In this document: positions 17,355 through 26,597 of the stretch, piece after piece
Layout: each line of letters opens with the position of its first letter
How positions within the stretch are numbered: position 1 is the stretch's first letter
NCBI GenBank assembly: GCA_015978205.1
Contig: JADWMM010000002.1
Span: 62,001-126,000, forward strand
DNA length: 64,000 nt
From: Alkaliphilus sp. NP8
GTDB taxonomy: Bacteria; Bacillota; Clostridia; Peptostreptococcales; Natronincolaceae
Reading direction: 5' to 3'
Program-made: the position numbers and the translations under genes
Notes under the pieces: generated by a model
Seen by the model: only the letters and a program-made list of their open reading frames with translations
Database searches by the model: none
Told to the model about the DNA's origin: nothing

Positions 17355-18083
17355 ATGTTAAACAAAACATTTTTTCTAGTTATTAAAATCAACAAAAAGA
17401 TTATATTAGGTATTATTATACTACTATTGTTTTTAACGCTAAGTACTATATTAATTTCTCAAAAATCTATTCCTGTATTTAAAAATTCAAACAATCTTAT
17501 AGTAGTAGATCCAGGTCATGGTGGTATTGATGGAGGATCTAGTAGTAATGGACTATTAGAAAAAAATGTTAACTTACAGGTATCATTAAAACTAAGTAAT
17601 ACACTTAAGGATATGGGGCTTAATGTTGTTATGACTAGAAATTCAGATGTTTCTCTAGAGTCTAAAAGTACTTTAAATTCTTCTAGATATAATAAAGATC
17701 TACATGCTAGAAAAACAATTATTGATAAAAATAATCCTAATGCTTTCATAAGTGTGCATATGGATGCTTTTAATGATCCTAGTGCTAGAGGAATTAGAGT
17801 TTTTTATTATAATACATCTGAAGAAAGTAAAAAATTAGCTACTGATATTTGCAACAATATAAATGAAATAGTTTTTAAGGATTTTTTAAAAACAGAAAAT
17901 GTAAAAGCCAGGATTTCACCGGGAGATTACTATTTATTAAGAAGAGCTGAAGTCCCTGGAGTTATAGTAGAAATGGGATTTATAACTAATCCTACAGATA
18001 ATAAACTTATACAAACTAAAGATTATCAGCTTATTATAGCTAAAGCCATTTCTGAGGGCATTCTAGATTACTTATATAAGTAA
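17355..18083 (+). CDS. cwlD: N-acetylmuramoyl-L-alanine amidase CwlD
   Basis: The 242-residue protein has an N-terminal membrane anchor (residues 14-35) and a single Amidase_3 catalytic domain: VVDPGHGGIDGG (zinc His), LEKNVNLQ (zinc Glu), FISVHMDAF (zinc His) and VIVEMGFITNPTDN (catalytic Glu). Size and layout match CwlD, which removes peptide side chains from spore peptidoglycan so that muramic-delta-lactam can form in the cortex. AGAAGGTGATTTATA precedes the ATG. It is one of the clearest signs that the organism makes endospores. It is monocistronic, ending at a bidirectional terminator. Confidence 0.9.
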   Translation: MLNKTFFLVIKINKKIILGIIILLLFLTLSTILISQKSIPVFKNSNNLIVVDPGHGGIDGGSSSNGLLEKNVNLQVSLKLSNTLKDMGLNVVMTRNSDVSLESKSTLNSSRYNKDLHARKTIIDKNNPNAFISVHMDAFNDPSARGIRVFYYNTSEESKKLATDICNNINEIVFKDFLKTENVKARISPGDYYLLRRAEVPGVIVEMGFITNPTDNKLIQTKDYQLIIAKAISEGILDYLYK

Positions 18084-18148
18084 ATTTATGTTATATATTT
18101 GTAGCTCACATAGTAAACTAGTTATATTATTTATAAATAGTATAGCTA

Positions 18149-18180
18149 AAAAGTAAGGCAAAATATTTTGCCTTACTTTT
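18149..18180. terminator. Bidirectional terminator between cwlD and flavodoxin
   Basis: AAAAGTAAGGCAAAAT and its complement form a 16-bp perfect palindrome with T runs on both strands, between convergent genes. Confidence 0.85.
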
Positions 18181-18237
18181 TATAATAATAATATTTAACT
18201 TTCTATGAATACTTTATATAATATTTTAAAAAAGAAT

Positions 18238-18669
18238 TTAATATTTGGCTAAATTTTCACCTAATTCTTTGCATTTCTTTAGTCCATCTTCTTCTGGAGT
18301 TAAATTAACAATAATTCCGTCTCCTATGAGATTAGCTCCATAACTTTTCATTCTTTCTTCCCAATTTATCATCCATTCTCCATCACCCCAGTCATAAGAT
18401 CCGAAAAGTGCAATAGGCTTCCCTTTAATTTTTTCATTATTTAACGCTTCAACAAAAGGTTCCATTTCTGAGTCTTCTAATTCTTCAGCTCCCATAGATG
18501 GGCAACCTAAAGCAACAACATCTGATTCAAAAACATCTTCTACGGACGCTTCACTAACTTCTTTTAAAGTTACATCTACATCCTTTACTTTAATGCCTTC
18601 TACAATAGCTTCAGCCATTTTTTCAGTATTTCCTGTACCACTCCAATATATAACAGTTGCTTTTTTCAT
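18238..18669 (-). CDS. Flavodoxin
   Basis: The start is ATG at 18669, with CAGGAGG about 8 nt upstream; a longer frame from 18708 is unlikely. The 143-residue protein carries the FMN phosphate loop WSGTGNTEKMAEA, a mid-protein ALGCPSMGAEELE loop and ALFGSYDWGDGEWM near the isoalloxazine site. It is a small soluble electron carrier that commonly replaces ferredoxin when iron is scarce. It follows a DUF3793 gene by only 22 bp, and that pair is preceded by a Fur-box-like site, supporting iron-limitation control. Confidence 0.93.
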   Translation of the reverse strand: MKKATVIYWSGTGNTEKMAEAIVEGIKVKDVDVTLKEVSEASVEDVFESDVVALGCPSMGAEELEDSEMEPFVEALNNEKIKGKPIALFGSYDWGDGEWMINWEERMKSYGANLIGDGIIVNLTPEEDGLKKCKELGENLAKY

Positions 18670-18691
18670 TTTAAATACCTCCTGTTTTTTA

Positions 18692-19279
18692 TTATGCAGA
18701 TTGTACAATCATTTCTGGTGAGTTTTTTTCTAATAACTTCTGTATTTTTTCTTTTGCATTATTGAACCTATTGTATTTTTCATCAGATAACCTGCTATCT
18801 CCATATACATTCCACCCATTTATTTTAGTAAGTTTTAAAGAGGGATGTCCTATAAAACCAATAACATCTTTTAAGGGATACCCTAAAAAAATACCAATTT
18901 CATGAGGTATATAAACTTGTTCTATCTTTTCAATTAAATGGTTTAAATATTCTTCTAAAGAATATTCATTTTTATAGCCTATTTTTTTTAGGAAATTCAA
19001 ATTTCTTGAATCTAGTAAAGTTAAATCTAACAATTCATTATTATAAAATAATATTTTATTAGATCCATTAAAAGCTACAAATTCTCTGTATGATATTTTA
19101 TTACATTTACTAAACATACATTTTATTCTTTTAAGTTTTTCATTATCTTTTGTTGGAAAACTAAGTATTTCAGCAGGTTTTTCTCCTAATAAAACAGGGC
19201 CTAAAAGCTTTACAATCCATTTTTCAAACACATCATTATAGCTTTGACTAAAAAACAAACATTCCTTATTACAACTCAA
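18692..19279 (-). CDS. DUF3793 family protein
   Basis: The 195-residue protein shows the hallmark of DUF3793: PHEIGIFLGYPLKDVIGFIG near residues 133-152 followed by WNVYGDSRLS. There is no signal peptide or membrane segment. The function of the family is not known; members frequently sit next to flavodoxin or iron-transport genes in Firmicutes. Here it is the first gene of a two-gene operon with flavodoxin and lies 22 bp downstream of a Fur-box-like palindrome. A role in iron or haem stress is an inference from context only. Confidence 0.82.
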   Translation of the reverse strand: MSCNKECLFFSQSYNDVFEKWIVKLLGPVLLGEKPAEILSFPTKDNEKLKRIKCMFSKCNKISYREFVAFNGSNKILFYNNELLDLTLLDSRNLNFLKKIGYKNEYSLEEYLNHLIEKIEQVYIPHEIGIFLGYPLKDVIGFIGHPSLKLTKINGWNVYGDSRLSDEKYNRFNNAKEKIQKLLEKNSPEMIVQSA

Positions 19280-19301
19280 AATTCACTCACCTCTTTTTCA
19301 G

Positions 19302-19322
19302 TGATAATGATTGTTGTTATCA
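19302..19322. promoter_or_regulatory. Fur-box-like operator
   Basis: TGATAATGATTGTTGTTATCA matches the 19-bp Fur consensus (GATAATGATAATCATTATC) at 15 positions. It lies 22 bp before the DUF3793 start, where bound Fur would block transcription. Confidence 0.75.
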
Positions 19323-19414
19323 ATTATAGAATAATAAATTTCTTTTGTCAATAAAATAAATAAAAAAACACTTTAATATTCACTAAAGTACTGTACTTGA
19401 ATAATATGTACTAG

Positions 19415-19440
19415 GAAAAAAGACAAAGAAGTCTTTTTTC
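19415..19440 (+). promoter_or_regulatory. Leader hairpin upstream of the CsxC-like gene
   Basis: GAAAAAAGAC and GTCTTTTTTC pair in a 10-bp stem around AAAGAA, ending about 27 bp before the ATG at 19468. The stem itself ends in T6. It could be an attenuator or an mRNA 5'-stabilising hairpin. Confidence 0.35.
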
Positions 19441-19467
19441 ATACAAAAATAAATAGGAGGAATAAAT

Positions 19468-20298
19468 ATGGATAATAGAGAAGTTTCTTTTAGTACAAAA
19501 AATATAAATGCTCATCCTGTTAGATATGAAAATGTTTCAAACTTACCAAAGTCAGAATGCAAATCACTTTGCACAGATGTTAAAGCTGAAACCCTTAACG
19601 ATTGTGATAATCTTCCTACACCAATAAATCCTATTACAGAAGGTGCAGTAGCTAGGTTACCTGTAGTTTTAGCAGATTTAAGAATTCGTTTTAATGTTCA
19701 TTCTTATATTGATCTACCAGAACAAGCAATTGAAATTAAAAATATAAAAAAGAGAATAAAAGTAACTCAATGTATGCTTCTACAAGACACAAATATTTTA
19801 TTTATTAAAGGTTTTGTTCGTAAAAACATTGACTATTCAACTAGAAATTGTTCAAATTACGAAGGAATATGCGGAGATATTCGCCATTGTACAGTAGATG
19901 TTCCTTTTGAATGTACTACAAGTGTTAATTTCAATGGTACATCTCCTGCTGCTCCTATTAATAGCACATCATCTGAATTTGAATATTATTCAACAAGTGA
20001 TTTACCTAATAATTTTGCTGAAAAAGATAATTTATTAACAGGTGATCTATCAGAGTTCAATCAAATTAGTACAGAATTTTTTAATGATTTACCATTTTGT
20101 AAGCTAATTAGTTCTCGAATCGTTGAATTTGATGAATATATTAATCGTGAGAAGCCAAGAAATAAAAAGCTACCTATTGGCGAAAAACTTTTCTCAACAA
20201 TTGAAGAAAAAATGGTTATAACTCTTAGACTTCAAATTTTACAAGATAGAGCTGTAGCAGTTGGAGCAACAAGGGTTAATCCAGATAACCCTTGCTAA
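19468..20298 (+). CDS. CsxC-like spore-surface/exosporium protein
   Basis: The 276-residue cysteine-containing protein has no signal peptide. The segment PVVLADLRIRFNVHSYIDL followed by KKRIKVTQCMLLQDTNILFI and KGFVRKNIDYS (residues 70-130) resembles clostridial CsxC/DUF3794-type spore proteins, as I recall the family. Cysteines at NCSNYEGICGDIRHC suggest disulfide cross-linking. ATAGGAGG precedes the ATG, and the gene is monocistronic, ending at a strong terminator. A location in the spore outer layers fits the absence of a secretion signal, but the assignment rests on family recollection rather than a recognisable catalytic motif. Confidence 0.6.
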   Translation: MDNREVSFSTKNINAHPVRYENVSNLPKSECKSLCTDVKAETLNDCDNLPTPINPITEGAVARLPVVLADLRIRFNVHSYIDLPEQAIEIKNIKKRIKVTQCMLLQDTNILFIKGFVRKNIDYSTRNCSNYEGICGDIRHCTVDVPFECTTSVNFNGTSPAAPINSTSSEFEYYSTSDLPNNFAEKDNLLTGDLSEFNQISTEFFNDLPFCKLISSRIVEFDEYINREKPRNKKLPIGEKLFSTIEEKMVITLRLQILQDRAVAVGATRVNPDNPC

Positions 20299-20409
20299 AC
20301 CTTAAAAAATAATATATTTTAATTTTATTTTATGTAGTATTTTTAAAAATGTGCATATAAAATCAAAAAAATATAACTAAATTTTTGCTACTATGTTAAC
20401 AACAAATAT

Positions 20410-20445
20410 GTTAAATCCCGTAATGATATCATTACGGGATTTAAC
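20410..20445. terminator. Terminator between the CsxC-like gene and purL
   Basis: GTTAAATCCCGTAATGAT and its exact complement form an 18-bp perfect stem between convergent genes. T runs are short on both sides. Confidence 0.75.
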
Positions 20446-20496
20446 AATTTATTACACAAATAAAACTTTAACAATCCAACTTAACTTAAGTTTTGT

Positions 20497-23400
20497 TTAT
20501 TTAAAATAATTTACTCCTGATTTGAAAACATTAAAATTCTTATTACCATATATGTTTTTGTGTACATTATTACCTACACGCTCTACATGTCCCATTTTAC
20601 CTAAAATTCTACCATCCAACGATGTTATACCTTCAATCGCTTCTATAGATCCATTAATATTATACTTACTATCATAGGTTGGATCACCATTATTATCTAC
20701 ATACTGAGTAGCCACCTGACCATTTTCTATTAATTTTTCTATAACTGAATTTTTAGCATAAAATCGTCCTTCACCATGTGAAAAAGCAGTTTCATATATA
20801 TTGCCTATTTCTTCATTTGCAAACCAAGGTGATTTAACAGATGTAACCTTAACCTTAGCCATACGAGATACGTGACGATTGATTTTATTAAAAGTTAATG
20901 TAGGAGAATCTGCATTTAAGTCCTTTATTTCTCCAAAGGGTAATAAGCCTAACTTAACTAATGCTTGAAAACCGTTGCAAATACCTATCATAAGGCCATC
21001 TCTTTTATTCAAATGATTCATAACTTCTTCAAATATTTTAGGGTTTCTAAATATGGATGCAATAAATTTACCAGATCCATCAGGCTCATCACCAGCACTA
21101 AAACCACCTGGCAAAGCTATAATCTGCGATTTATTTATTTTACCTGCCATTTCTTCAATAGAATCAGATATATCCTTTTGTGTTAAATTTTTAAATACCA
21201 TAGTTTCTATTTCCGCACCGGCTTTTTCAAAAGCAATTTGTGTATCTATTTCACAGTTAGTTCCAGGAAAAACCGGTATAAAAACACGAGGTTTTGCTAT
21301 CGTTATACTATGCTTTTTAGTTTCACGATTATAAAAACCAATATTTTGGGGCTTTGCTTCTGTATTTTCATTTTTATGTGTAGTTGGAAAAACTTGCTTT
21401 AACTTAGATTCCCAGGAATCAACAGCTTCTTGCATAGATATTAATTCATTTTCTATCTGAAATACTGGCTCTTTTCTTGTTTTTCCAATAATACTAAAAC
21501 CTTCGTATAATGAAAGTTTATTTGCTACTTCATCTTTTACTTCTAATATAATACTTCCATAAGCTTCTTCAAATAAATTGAATTTATTTGAACTTGTCAA
21601 GTTTACTCCTACTTTATTTCCAAATGCCATTTTACTAATAGCAGCACATATACCACCTTTACCTATAGCATAACTTGATAATATCTTTCCTTGATCTATA
21701 TAATTATATATGTTTTGATATCCATCTAATAAATTTTCAAAATCCACAATTTCTTGTTCATCTCTTTTAGCATAAAAATATACTAAAGTTGAATCCAAAC
21801 CTTTAAGTTCAGGAGTAATTACTTTTCTGACATCTACTGGTGTTACAGCAAATGAAATTAAAGTTGGTGGCACATTAATATCCTTAAAAGTTCCAGACAT
21901 AGAGTCTTTTCCACCAATTGCAGCTGTATTAAATTGTGTCTGTGCATAACTTGCCCCTAATAATGCACTATAAGGTTTACCCCACTTTTCAGGTTCATTC
22001 CCAAGCTTTTCAAAATATTCCTGAAGAGATAGTCTAGCTTTTTTATAATTACCTCCAGTTGCTAAAAGTTTAGCCATAGAATCTACAACAGCATATAATC
22101 CACCATGGAAAGGGGACCATTTTGCTAATTGGGGATCATATCCATAGCTCATCATAGATCCAGTAGTTGTTTCCCCATTTGATACAGGTATTTTAGCAAC
22201 CATTGATTGAATAGGTGTATTATAATATGCTCCTCCAAATGGCATCAAAACAGTATTAGAACCAATTGTATTATCAAACCTTTCTATTAAACCTTTCTGA
22301 GAACAAACATTTAAGTCATTTAAAGTTGTAATCCATTTTTCTTTTAATGACTTTTTATCTTCTTCTTTCTTAAAATATACTTTCTCCTTGGGTGCTTTAA
22401 TATGAACTTTAGCTTTTCCTTTTATACCATTAGTATCTAAAAACTCTCTTGAAAGATTAAGAATCTCTTTATTGTTCCATTTCATAATCAATCTACCACT
22501 ATCTGTTACATTAGCAACTTGTGTTACTTCTAAATTTTCTTCTCTGCAGTACTTTTTAAAAGTTTCTACATTGTTAGGGTGTACAACAACAGCCATTCTT
22601 TCCTGTGATTCTGATAAAGCGATTTCTGTTCCATCTAATCCTTCATATTTCTTCGGAACAACATCTAAATTAATTTCTAAACTATCTGCCAATTCGCCTA
22701 TAGCTACCGATACTCCTCCAGCACCAAAATCGTTACAACGCTTAATTATTTTAGATAGTTCTGGAATTCTAAAAAGTCTTTGGATTTTTCTCTCTACAGG
22801 TGGATTTCCTTTTTGAACTTCAGCTCCACAACTTCTTAAGCTTTCTTCATCATGTTCTTTAGAAGAACCTGTTGCTCCTCCAACTCCATCTCTACCTGTT
22901 TTTCCCCCTACTAATAAAACAATATCTCCTTTAGTTGGTCGCTCTCTAACTACATTTTCTTTAGGTGCAGCCCCTACAACTGCTCCTACTTCCATACGTT
23001 TAGCAACAAAGTCCGGATCATAAACCTCTGAAACTAAACCAGTAGCTAATCCTATCTGATTACCATATGAACTAAATCCTGCAGCAGCTTCTTGAGTAAT
23101 AACTTTTTGTGGTAATTTTCCTTCCAAAGTATCTGATAAGCTTACAGTAGGATCTGCAGCACCAGTTACACGCATACTATGATACACATAACTTCTACCT
23201 GATAATGGGTCTCTTATTGCTCCACCTAAACAAGTAGCAGCTCCACCGAAGGGTTCTATTTCAGTAGGATGATTATGCGTTTCATTTTTAAACATTAAAA
23301 GCCACGGTTTAATCTTCCCATCTATATCTACAGGTATTTCTATGCTACATGCATTAATTTCTTCGGATACATCTAAGTCCTCTAACTCACCCTTTTTCCT

Positions 23401-24249
23401 CAAGTTTTTCATATTAATAGTTGCTATATCCATTAAACAATCATTTCTATTTTTACCATTGTATACAAAATCTCTATCATTTAAATAAGCTTTATATGCT
23501 TTTTCAACTGGTTTATTAATAGGATCATTTTCAATACTTACATCTTCAATTTCTGTTAAAAAAGTAGTATGTCTACAATGATCTGACCAGTAGGTATCAA
23601 TTACCTTTAATTCTGTTATAGTTGGATTTCGTTTTTCGTTGTTTTTAAAGTAGTCTTTTGTGAAAGTTAAATCTTCAACGGACATTGAAAATCCCATCTT
23701 TTCTTTATAAAGCATTAACTCTTTATGATCTAAGTCTATAAAGTTATCTACTATATCTACATTATCAGGAGCAGCATAATTTGTTTCTAGTGTAGGTGGT
23801 ATATCTAAAGATATTTCTCGTAACTCTATAGGGTTAATAAGATATTTTTTTATGATACTAATATCTTCATCTTTAAGGTTACCTTTTAAAATTATTATTT
23901 TTGACGATGTAATAACTGGTGATTTCTCTAATGTTACTATTTCTATACATTGTCTAGCTGAATCTGCTCTTTGGTCATATTGACCAGGTAGTAATTCAAT
24001 TCTAAAAGCGTATTCATCATTTTTCAGTTTTATATTCCCGTCTACTACATTATCAATATTCGGCTCAGACAGTATAAGCTTCTTTATTTTATCCAACCTT
24101 TTTTGATCTAAATCTTCAAGATCATACACATTTACAACCCTAATATTTTCTAGATTATTTAAATCTAAAGTATTAATAATATCTTGTTTTAAACTTTCAG
24201 CTTCAATATTAAATCCATGTTTTTTTTCAACACAAACTCTACTAACCAT
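20497..24249 (-). CDS. purL: Phosphoribosylformylglycinamidine synthase, single-chain PurL
   Basis: The 1250-residue protein fuses the FGAM synthase and glutaminase domains. It has an N-terminal PurS-like region, then YWSDHCRHTTF (about residue 225), FKNETHNHPTEIEPFGGAAT, GKTGRDGVGGATGSS and FGAGGVSVAIGEL. A second AIR-synthase half and a C-terminal class I glutamine amidotransferase (FPGTNCEID, PGGFSAGDEP, GICNGFQALVKLG, FSHGEGRF) follow. It converts FGAR plus glutamine and ATP to FGAM in purine synthesis. It stands alone here, about 39 kb from the purM-N-H-D cluster. AAGGAGGG precedes the ATG. The 24250-24489 leader has two GTTCGT copies but no recognisable purine riboswitch. Confidence 0.97.
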   Translation of the reverse strand: MVSRVCVEKKHGFNIEAESLKQDIINTLDLNNLENIRVVNVYDLEDLDQKRLDKIKKLILSEPNIDNVVDGNIKLKNDEYAFRIELLPGQYDQRADSARQCIEIVTLEKSPVITSSKIIILKGNLKDEDISIIKKYLINPIELREISLDIPPTLETNYAAPDNVDIVDNFIDLDHKELMLYKEKMGFSMSVEDLTFTKDYFKNNEKRNPTITELKVIDTYWSDHCRHTTFLTEIEDVSIENDPINKPVEKAYKAYLNDRDFVYNGKNRNDCLMDIATINMKNLRKKGELEDLDVSEEINACSIEIPVDIDGKIKPWLLMFKNETHNHPTEIEPFGGAATCLGGAIRDPLSGRSYVYHSMRVTGAADPTVSLSDTLEGKLPQKVITQEAAAGFSSYGNQIGLATGLVSEVYDPDFVAKRMEVGAVVGAAPKENVVRERPTKGDIVLLVGGKTGRDGVGGATGSSKEHDEESLRSCGAEVQKGNPPVERKIQRLFRIPELSKIIKRCNDFGAGGVSVAIGELADSLEINLDVVPKKYEGLDGTEIALSESQERMAVVVHPNNVETFKKYCREENLEVTQVANVTDSGRLIMKWNNKEILNLSREFLDTNGIKGKAKVHIKAPKEKVYFKKEEDKKSLKEKWITTLNDLNVCSQKGLIERFDNTIGSNTVLMPFGGAYYNTPIQSMVAKIPVSNGETTTGSMMSYGYDPQLAKWSPFHGGLYAVVDSMAKLLATGGNYKKARLSLQEYFEKLGNEPEKWGKPYSALLGASYAQTQFNTAAIGGKDSMSGTFKDINVPPTLISFAVTPVDVRKVITPELKGLDSTLVYFYAKRDEQEIVDFENLLDGYQNIYNYIDQGKILSSYAIGKGGICAAISKMAFGNKVGVNLTSSNKFNLFEEAYGSIILEVKDEVANKLSLYEGFSIIGKTRKEPVFQIENELISMQEAVDSWESKLKQVFPTTHKNENTEAKPQNIGFYNRETKKHSITIAKPRVFIPVFPGTNCEIDTQIAFEKAGAEIETMVFKNLTQKDISDSIEEMAGKINKSQIIALPGGFSAGDEPDGSGKFIASIFRNPKIFEEVMNHLNKRDGLMIGICNGFQALVKLGLLPFGEIKDLNADSPTLTFNKINRHVSRMAKVKVTSVKSPWFANEEIGNIYETAFSHGEGRFYAKNSVIEKLIENGQVATQYVDNNGDPTYDSKYNINGSIEAIEGITSLDGRILGKMGHVERVGNNVHKNIYGNKNFNVFKSGVNYFK

Positions 24250-24489
24250 AATATATACCCTCCTTATAAACTATAGATTAATCCGTATAAATTCAAAATT
24301 TCTATAAAGAAATCTAATTAAATATTCTCTAAGTTTATTGTAGTATATTATCATTAATATTTCAATGAAATGTTCGTAATAATTCATATATTTTTTAAAA
24401 AATAAATTTAATAGTTCGTGTATATAAACTCATAAATATAATTCACTTTTTACAGCCTATATTTATATAGTAATGAATATAAAAAAACA

Positions 24490-24530
24490 CCTTATAGAAT
24501 AGATATATTTAAATTATCTATTCTATAAGG
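24490..24530 (-). terminator. Terminator after the BCCT transporter
   Basis: CCTTATAGAATAGATA and its complement form a 16-bp stem around a 9-nt loop, followed on the minus strand by TGTTTTTTT. Confidence 0.85.
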
Positions 24531-24567
24531 CAACTAATTTATAATGGAGTTTCATATGATTTTATAA

Positions 24568-26190
24568 TTATTGTTTATACTCTGTGTCATCATCAATTCT
24601 CTTTAATCGCTCTCTTAATTTAATTGTTCTGTTAAAGTTAAACTTTTTATAACTTATTTTTAATTCTTTACTTAACGCTACCATCATAACAAGAAGAAGT
24701 AATGAAAAGGGCAATCCTAGGATAACTACAGCAGATTCTAGAGTTTTTAATGCTGTTTTTCCTCCAATAAGTAATACTGAAATAGCAATTAGTCCTTCCA
24801 TTCCAGCCCAAAATACTTTTTGAACTTTAGGAGGATTATCTCTTCCTCCACTTGTTAAGTTACTTACTACTAATGAACCAGAATCGCTACTCGTAACGAA
24901 AAATAAAATTATTGCTATAACGCCAACAATAGATAATAAAGTTTGAAGTAACGTTGATGAGGTAAGATAATTAAACATTTGGAACATAGACGTTGATATA
25001 TTACTTTCAATAGCCGTTGCTATTACTCCATCATATATACTATTAGAATAAATACCCGCTGCTCCTAATATAGTCATAGCAAAAGTTATAATAATTGTTG
25101 GTACAATAATACTTCCCATAGCTACTTCTCTAATAGTCCTACCTTTTGAAATACGAGCTATAAAAGTTCCTACAAATGGTGTCCAAGATATCCACCAAGC
25201 CCAATAGAAAATTGTCCAATCACCTTGCCATGCTATACTATCACCTTCGATAGCTGTAAATAATCCAATATCAAAAAATTCTTTTATGTATAATCCCATA
25301 CTCGAAAAATATGTAGATAATATATATACCGTAGGTCCTATTAATAAAATTCCAGTTAATAATAGACCACTAATAAACATATTTATTTCACTTAATATTC
25401 TAATCCCTTTTGAAAGACCACTTACAACTGATAATGTCGCAAAGAATGTTATACACATTATTAAAACTACTTGTACAGTAGGAGCAAATGGTATGCCGAA
25501 TACGTAATTTAATCCTGAATTTATTTGTTGTGCTCCAAGGCCTAAAGATGTTGCTAATCCAAATAAAACAGCCAAAACTGCAATAGTATCTGCTATATCG
25601 CCATATATACCATATATTTTTTCTTTTAGTAATGGGTAAAATAAACTTCTAAAAGAAAAAGGCAATTTTTTATTATATGAAAAGTACCCTAACCCTACAG
25701 CTACTAATGCATAAGCTGCCCACGCATGAGCTCCCCAATGCATATACATAATTTTGAAATTATCAAATTGTGAACCACTTTGAAGTCCTTCAGGAATATT
25801 TAAATGATAGATAGGCTCTGCAACTCCATAGAACAAGATTCCTATACCAATTCCTGCACTAAACAACATTGAATACCATGCAAAATTACTGTATTCAGGT
25901 GTTGCTAAAAAACCTCCTAATCGTATTCTACCAAGCTTTGATATACCTACTACCACTAAAAATATAAATGCAGAATTTATAGTAAGTACAAATAACCAAT
26001 TAAAATTTTTATTTATGGCCTCATTAACTCCACCAAAAAATTCTGAAGACAAATCGGGTCTTAAAATGGTAAATGCTGCAAACCCTACTACTAATAAAGC
26101 AGATACAATAGATACGAATAAGTTCATATCTAAACCAAACTTAGTAAAATTTCTTGAATATAGTTTATTGTTTATATCTTCCTTATTCAT
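24568..26190 (-). CDS. BCCT-family betaine/carnitine/choline transporter
   Basis: The 540-residue membrane protein has about twelve hydrophobic segments and the BCCT signature: GIGILFYGVAEPIYH, WGAHAWAAYA, FYWAWWISWTPFVGTFIARISKGRTIRE and FFVTSSDSGSLV. The Trp-rich WWISWTP segment lines the trimethylammonium site. Family knowledge: BCCT proteins take up glycine betaine, carnitine or choline using sodium or proton gradients, for osmoprotection or as substrates. It is a monocistronic gene with AAAGGAGG before its ATG and a strong terminator after it. The exact substrate is not deducible. Confidence 0.95.
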   Translation of the reverse strand: MNKEDINNKLYSRNFTKFGLDMNLFVSIVSALLVVGFAAFTILRPDLSSEFFGGVNEAINKNFNWLFVLTINSAFIFLVVVGISKLGRIRLGGFLATPEYSNFAWYSMLFSAGIGIGILFYGVAEPIYHLNIPEGLQSGSQFDNFKIMYMHWGAHAWAAYALVAVGLGYFSYNKKLPFSFRSLFYPLLKEKIYGIYGDIADTIAVLAVLFGLATSLGLGAQQINSGLNYVFGIPFAPTVQVVLIMCITFFATLSVVSGLSKGIRILSEINMFISGLLLTGILLIGPTVYILSTYFSSMGLYIKEFFDIGLFTAIEGDSIAWQGDWTIFYWAWWISWTPFVGTFIARISKGRTIREVAMGSIIVPTIIITFAMTILGAAGIYSNSIYDGVIATAIESNISTSMFQMFNYLTSSTLLQTLLSIVGVIAIILFFVTSSDSGSLVVSNLTSGGRDNPPKVQKVFWAGMEGLIAISVLLIGGKTALKTLESAVVILGLPFSLLLLVMMVALSKELKISYKKFNFNRTIKLRERLKRIDDDTEYKQ

Positions 26191-26358
26191 TAGTTCCTCC
26201 TTTAAATAGGTTATGTTTTGTTTTTTAGTTATTAAATAAGCTCAAAACCACTTTTTATTATACCATAACAAAGAAAAATACTCACTTCTGTATTAATATT
26301 TATAATTATAACCAGAAAAGAGTATTTTAATATAATATTTTAACTTTGTTTGATTTTT

Positions 26359-26580
26359 TTAGCCTCCTCCAACTGGAGGAAATAGACCTACTCTATCACC
26401 ACTTTTTAACTTATGATCTAATAATTGTGATTTCCCATTTACTATAACAATAGTAGTTTCTTTGTCTATTTCTAGATTATCTAATAAATCTTTTACTGTA
26501 GAATTATCTTCTATTTCTATACTCTCTATATTTTTATATTTTTTACGAAGAATAGCAAAAAATCTTACTTCAAGTTTCAC
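26359..26580 (-). CDS. MoaD/ThiS-family sulfur-carrier-like protein
   Basis: The 73-residue beta-grasp protein starts with KLEVRFFAILRKKYKN and ends in the carrier tail FPPVGGG, with the terminal GG that is adenylylated and thiocarboxylated in this family. GTG start at 26580, with AGGTAG nearby. It lies 17 bp after an aldehyde ferredoxin oxidoreductase pseudogene. MoaD-like genes often accompany AOR genes and are thought to help make the tungsten/molybdenum pterin cofactor. It appears intact although its neighbour is broken. Confidence 0.88.
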   Translation of the reverse strand: MKLEVRFFAILRKKYKNIESIEIEDNSTVKDLLDNLEIDKETTIVIVNGKSQLLDHKLKSGDRVGLFPPVGGG

Positions 26581-26597
26581 ACATATCTACCTACTTT

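Noticed and set aside
24250..24489. Purine riboswitch upstream of purL
   Set aside because: None of the conserved guanine/adenine aptamer core sequences is present.
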